A DNA stretch of 53,824 nucleotides, taken from the NCBI GenBank assembly GCA_900314255.1, contig OMUP01000202.1:1-53824 (forward strand), read 5' to 3'. Origin of the DNA: an uncultured Lachnospiraceae bacterium. GTDB lineage: Bacteria; Bacillota; Clostridia; Lachnospirales; Lachnospiraceae. Positions within the stretch are counted from its first letter, which is position 1, and every line of letters starts with the position of its first letter. Under the pieces are notes generated by a model that was given only the letters and a program-made list of their open reading frames with translations, had not been told where the DNA came from and made no database searches. Made by a program: the position numbers and the translations under genes. Positions 51,118 to 53,824 of this stretch are shown one piece after another.

Positions 51118-51669
51118 TCACAAAGTCATGACTTCGGTCATCTTGTTCTTTACTGTGTCATCGATCTTCTTTGTATATTCGTCTGTCAGCTTCTGAATGC
51201 TGTCCTCCATATTGGAGAGCTCATCATCCGAGATGCTTCCTGCCTTGTTCTCTTTCTTGAAGCTGTCATTGGCATCGCGGCGGATATTGCGGATGGCAAC
51301 CTTTGCATCCTCACCTTTTTTCTTGACTTCCTTTGCGAGTTCCTTGCGCCGGTCCTCGGTGAGTTCCGGATAAACCAGACGGATCACTTTTCCGTCCGTG
51401 CCCGGTGTGATGCCGATATCGGAAGTCTGGATTGCCTTCATGATCTCCTTGATGAGAGACGAATCCCACGGCTGAATCTGAAGCATTCTCGCCTCAGGGA
51501 CCGATACATTGGCAACCTGCGGCAGCGGCGTCGGTGCTCCGTAATACAGAACTGTCAGTTTGTCGAGAATGTGCGGATTCGCACGTCCGGCGCGGATTGC
51601 GGTGAGTTCCTCGCGAAGTGCTTCGTGAGATTTCTTCATCTTGTCTTCATACTCTTTCAGGTCGCTCAT
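51118..51669 (-). CDS. frr: Ribosome recycling factor
   Basis: A 183-residue protein that, with EF-G, splits ribosomes after termination. The start [20 protein letters not shown] and the blocks [14 protein letters not shown] and [13 protein letters not shown] are typical. It lies ten bases after pyrH, with AAAGGA before the ATG. Confidence 0.97.
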   Translation of the reverse strand: MSDLKEYEDKMKKSHEALREELTAIRAGRANPHILDKLTVLYYGAPTPLPQVANVSVPEARMLQIQPWDSSLIKEIMKAIQTSDIGITPGTDGKVIRLVYPELTEDRRKELAKEVKKKGEDAKVAIRNIRRDANDSFKKENKAGSISDDELSNMEDSIQKLTDEYTKKIDDTVKNKMTEVMTL

Positions 51670-51679
51670 ATCTGTCCTT

Positions 51680-52381
51680 TCAGGCTGTGACGAGTGTTCC
51701 GTTCAGATGGCCCGTCATTGCGTTTACAATACTGTTTTTCTCTTTCAGGTCGAAAATCATCAGCGGGATATGGTTCTCCATGCACATCACCGACGCGGTG
51801 AGATCAATCACACCGAGTTCTTTCTCCACGACTTCCTTGATGGAAATCCGGTCATAGCGCTTCGCCTGCGGGTCGACCTTCGGATCCGCTGTGTACACGC
51901 CGTCGATATTCTTTGCAAGCAGAATCGCGTCCGCGTCAAGTTCCGCCGCGCGAAGGGCAATCCCTGTATCCGTCGAGAAGTACGGATGCCCTGTTCCGCC
52001 TGCGAAGAACACAACCGTTCCCGCTTCCAGGAGCGAAACGGCAAGATCCTTTGAGAACAGGCTTGTCATCGTCCCCACGGCAAATGGCGTCAGAATCTTG
52101 GTCTTGAGGCCGTGATTGCGGAAAATCTCTGACACATAGATGCAGTTCATCACCGTGGCGAGCATCCCGATCTGATCGGCCTTCGTCCGGTCGATGAAGC
52201 TGCTTTCTCTGCCTCTCCAGTAATTTCCGCCGCCGATCACAATTCCGACAGAACTGCCGCTCTCACGGATCTCTTTCACCTGTTCTGCAATATTGCCGAT
52301 GAGATCATTGTCATATCCGGATCCGCCGCCCATCAGCGCCTCGCCGGAAAGCTTCAGAATCACTCTTCTGTACTCAGCCAT
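51680..52381 (-). CDS. pyrH: UMP kinase
   Basis: A 233-residue amino-acid-kinase-fold enzyme converting UMP to [13 protein letters not shown] (about 8-17), [11 protein letters not shown] and [15 protein letters not shown] are the nucleotide-binding blocks. GGGAG precedes the ATG, and a promoter with a perfect -10 lies 40-60 bases upstream. rpsB and tsf, often upstream of pyrH, are not here. Confidence 0.97.
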   Translation of the reverse strand: MAEYRRVILKLSGEALMGGGSGYDNDLIGNIAEQVKEIRESGSSVGIVIGGGNYWRGRESSFIDRTKADQIGMLATVMNCIYVSEIFRNHGLKTKILTPFAVGTMTSLFSKDLAVSLLEAGTVVFFAGGTGHPYFSTDTGIALRAAELDADAILLAKNIDGVYTADPKVDPQAKRYDRISIKEVVEKELGVIDLTASVMCMENHIPLMIFDLKEKNSIVNAMTGHLNGTLVTA

Positions 52382-52418
52382 GTAAATCTCCCTGCTGTTG
52401 TTCTGTTTTTATGCTTGC

Positions 52419-52447
52419 ATTATACCATATCAATTTCGCGGTTGAAA
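52419..52447 (-). promoter_or_regulatory. Promoter of the pyrH-frr operon
   Basis: On the minus strand TTTCAA (52447-52442) and a perfect TATAAT (52424-52419) are spaced 17. Confidence 0.6.
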
Positions 52448-52477
52448 CACGAAAAGCAGACGCATGCCGGTGCCCGG

Positions 52478-53521
52478 TTAATAGCGCGCGTCATTTCCGA
52501 ACGCAGCGAATGTGTAGCCCTGGCTTCTGGCATAGTCCAGAAAATCGCCCAGAACCGCCGTATTGGTGTCCGACACAGCGTGCAGCAGATAAATCGCGCC
52601 CGGATGCAGCTGGTCTTCCATCTCCTGAAGCGCCTCAGCCAGATCCGGCTGAGCCGATGTATCCCAGTCATGGTACGCAAAGCTCCAGAACACACATTCA
52701 AAGCCCATCGCATTCATCAGTGCCAGACTCTGCTCGGAAAACTGTCCCTCCGGGTACCGGAAGTAGCGCATCTCATACCCGTATGTATCGTATACTTCAT
52801 CTTCCAGCGGCATCACGTCCTCGACCTGCTCTTCCAGCGAATAAGACGGCTCACCGGCAGACGGGTGGCTGATGGTATGATTGCCCACCGTATGTCCCTC
52901 TGTGATCATCCGCTGAAGGATATCCGGTTTTTCATCGAAAAATGCCTGCGTGATGAAAAATGTTCCCCGGATATTCCGCGCGTCCAGTGTGTCAAGAATC
53001 TTCTCGGCATTCCCTATGTCATATCCGCAGTCAAACGTCACATAGATTGTCTTCTCGCTTGTATCGCCGAGCCAGACGGCATCGTACTGCGAGCCGTATT
53101 TGCTCATGTAATACTTGTAGCCGTTGGGGACATTGTTCTCGTCGCGGTCCGAGAGATTTGCACCGGTTCCGATGGCTGTGTTGTCCAGCGCGCGCAGACT
53201 GTCTGTGATCTCAACGCGGTGAATCTGTCTGCCTCCGGACTGTGTTGTGGTCTCGACAGCAGACTGTGAAGACGATTCTGCTGCTGCGGAACTGTCCGTA
53301 TCTGCAGATGCGCTGAGCGCTCCGGAAGCAGATGCATTTGTTCCCGAACCGTTTTTCCGGCTTCCCGTGTATGCGCTGATGCCGCCGACAGCTGCCACAA
53401 CAACAGCTGCCGCCACGACGACCGAAATAATCACTTTCAGTCTGCTTCTGTTTGAATACCACTTCCGCATATCCCTGCGGATTGGCACTCTTTTATTTTC
53501 TTTCCGTTCTTCTTCTTCCAT
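52478..53521 (-). CDS. pdaA: PdaA-like polysaccharide/peptidoglycan deacetylase
   Basis: About 347 residues: a basic N-terminus, one transmembrane anchor (about 30-50), a Ser/Ala/Thr-rich linker (about 52-97) and a NodB domain. TFDCGYD (162-168) holds the catalytic aspartate, HTISH (215-219) the metal histidines, and FRYPEGQFSEQSL, FWSFAYHDWD and HPGAIYLLHAVS match the PdaA group, which in B. subtilis makes muramic delta-lactam in spore cortex. The second of two adjacent ATGs (53521) is chosen, because GGAGG is four bases upstream of it and only one from the first. Confidence 0.85.
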   Translation of the reverse strand: MEEEERKENKRVPIRRDMRKWYSNRSRLKVIISVVVAAAVVVAAVGGISAYTGSRKNGSGTNASASGALSASADTDSSAAAESSSQSAVETTTQSGGRQIHRVEITDSLRALDNTAIGTGANLSDRDENNVPNGYKYYMSKYGSQYDAVWLGDTSEKTIYVTFDCGYDIGNAEKILDTLDARNIRGTFFITQAFFDEKPDILQRMITEGHTVGNHTISHPSAGEPSYSLEEQVEDVMPLEDEVYDTYGYEMRYFRYPEGQFSEQSLALMNAMGFECVFWSFAYHDWDTSAQPDLAEALQEMEDQLHPGAIYLLHAVSDTNTAVLGDFLDYARSQGYTFAAFGNDARY

Positions 53522-53585
53522 CATTCCTCCAGAATAAAGCCCGCGGTCTTCAAAAGCTGGCCTTTCGAAAACCGTCAACGTTTAA

Positions 53586-53614
53586 AGAATAAAGGAAAAC
53601 ACTGTATAAAACAA
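53586..53614 (-). promoter_or_regulatory. Candidate promoter of the deacetylase
   Basis: On the minus strand TTGTTT (53614-53609) and TATTCT (53591-53586) are spaced 17. Confidence 0.4.
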
Positions 53615-53644
53615 GTAAAACATCCGCATTCCCGCGCCGCTTCA

Positions 53645-53792
53645 TGCTCATTTCCGTTGCCGCAGCAAGAATCAGCGTCCTTCGCGCATAAGCCACGCAT
53701 CGCTTCGCCGTCTGACGACGGCTCCCGCGCTGCTAACGGAAATTCGCACTCTCGTCACGCTTCGCGTGACTCCGTGCTCATTTCCGTTGCCG
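53645..53792. repeat. Palindrome-rich intergenic repeat element
   Basis: TGCTCATTTCCGTTGCCG occurs twice in the same direction (53645-53662 and 53775-53792), with an inverted core AACGGAAAT (53735-53743) between them that can pair with either. Two perfect hairpins also lie here: GCCGTC-TGAC-GACGGC (53707-53722) and GTCACGC-TTC-GCGTGAC (53754-53770). No gene is seen from 53622 to the right edge. The core matches a motif near 10.67 kb. Confidence 0.75.
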
Positions 53793-53824
53793 TGCCTGAA
53801 GCAAAAAGCCATCCTGGCATGCAA

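Overview
This window looks like a chromosomal segment of a Gram-positive, low-oxygen clostridial bacterium, most likely in or near the Lachnospiraceae. The visible basis is a PolC-type replicative polymerase, the conserved Firmicute block pyrH-frr-uppS-cdsA-dxr-rseP-ispG-polC next to rimP-nusA-ylxR-ylxQ-infB-rbfA-nrnA-truB-ribF-rpsO-pnp, a butyrate kinase, a DUF6110-type small protein and strong Shine-Dalgarno sites with many TTG/GTG starts. The family assignment is inference; the base composition looks moderately GC-rich. No phage, insertion sequence, integrase or CRISPR array is visible.

Layout. Positions 1-7.3 kb hold accessory genes: a TetR regulator divergent from an MMPL exporter with three operator-like repeats between them, an SGNH hydrolase plus butyrate kinase pair, and a tightly coupled DMT transporter-trmL-nth operon. 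Positions 7.4-13.7 kb hold pgi, thiC with a structured leader, and ilvB-ilvN, which read toward thiC and end in an array of 62-bp repeats that form tandem terminators. Positions 13.7-18.2 kb are a minus-strand operon: RelA/SpoT-domain synthetase, YhhN lysoplasmalogenase, galK and galT, followed by a small HEAT protein. Positions 18.5-20.2 kb carry an intact DUF6110 gene and a wrecked heavy-metal P-type ATPase. Positions 20.3-28 kb are mixed metabolic and transport genes: a MalY/PatB aminotransferase, an LDH-family enzyme, a prepilin peptidase, a MATE pump, an orphan sugar-binding lipoprotein, an esterase and a secreted nuclease.

From 28 kb to the end almost everything is on the minus strand. 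It is the housekeeping core: transcription and translation factors (rimP to pnp and yebC), a tRNA-Glu(CTC) with its own promoter and terminator, then polC, the MEP isoprenoid genes dxr and ispG, the RseP protease, lipid and cell-wall precursor genes (cdsA, uppS), frr and pyrH, and finally a PdaA-like deacetylase.

The less ordinary signals are the alternating inverted-repeat arrays at 10.85-11.06 kb and 53.65-53.79 kb, which share a core motif; the RelA/SpoT-domain enzyme at the head of a galactose operon; the thiC leader, which lacks a recognisable TPP aptamer; and opposite-charge disordered regions in NusA and IF-2, encoded in one operon. All promoter, operator and hairpin calls come from reading the sequence by eye and were not computed.
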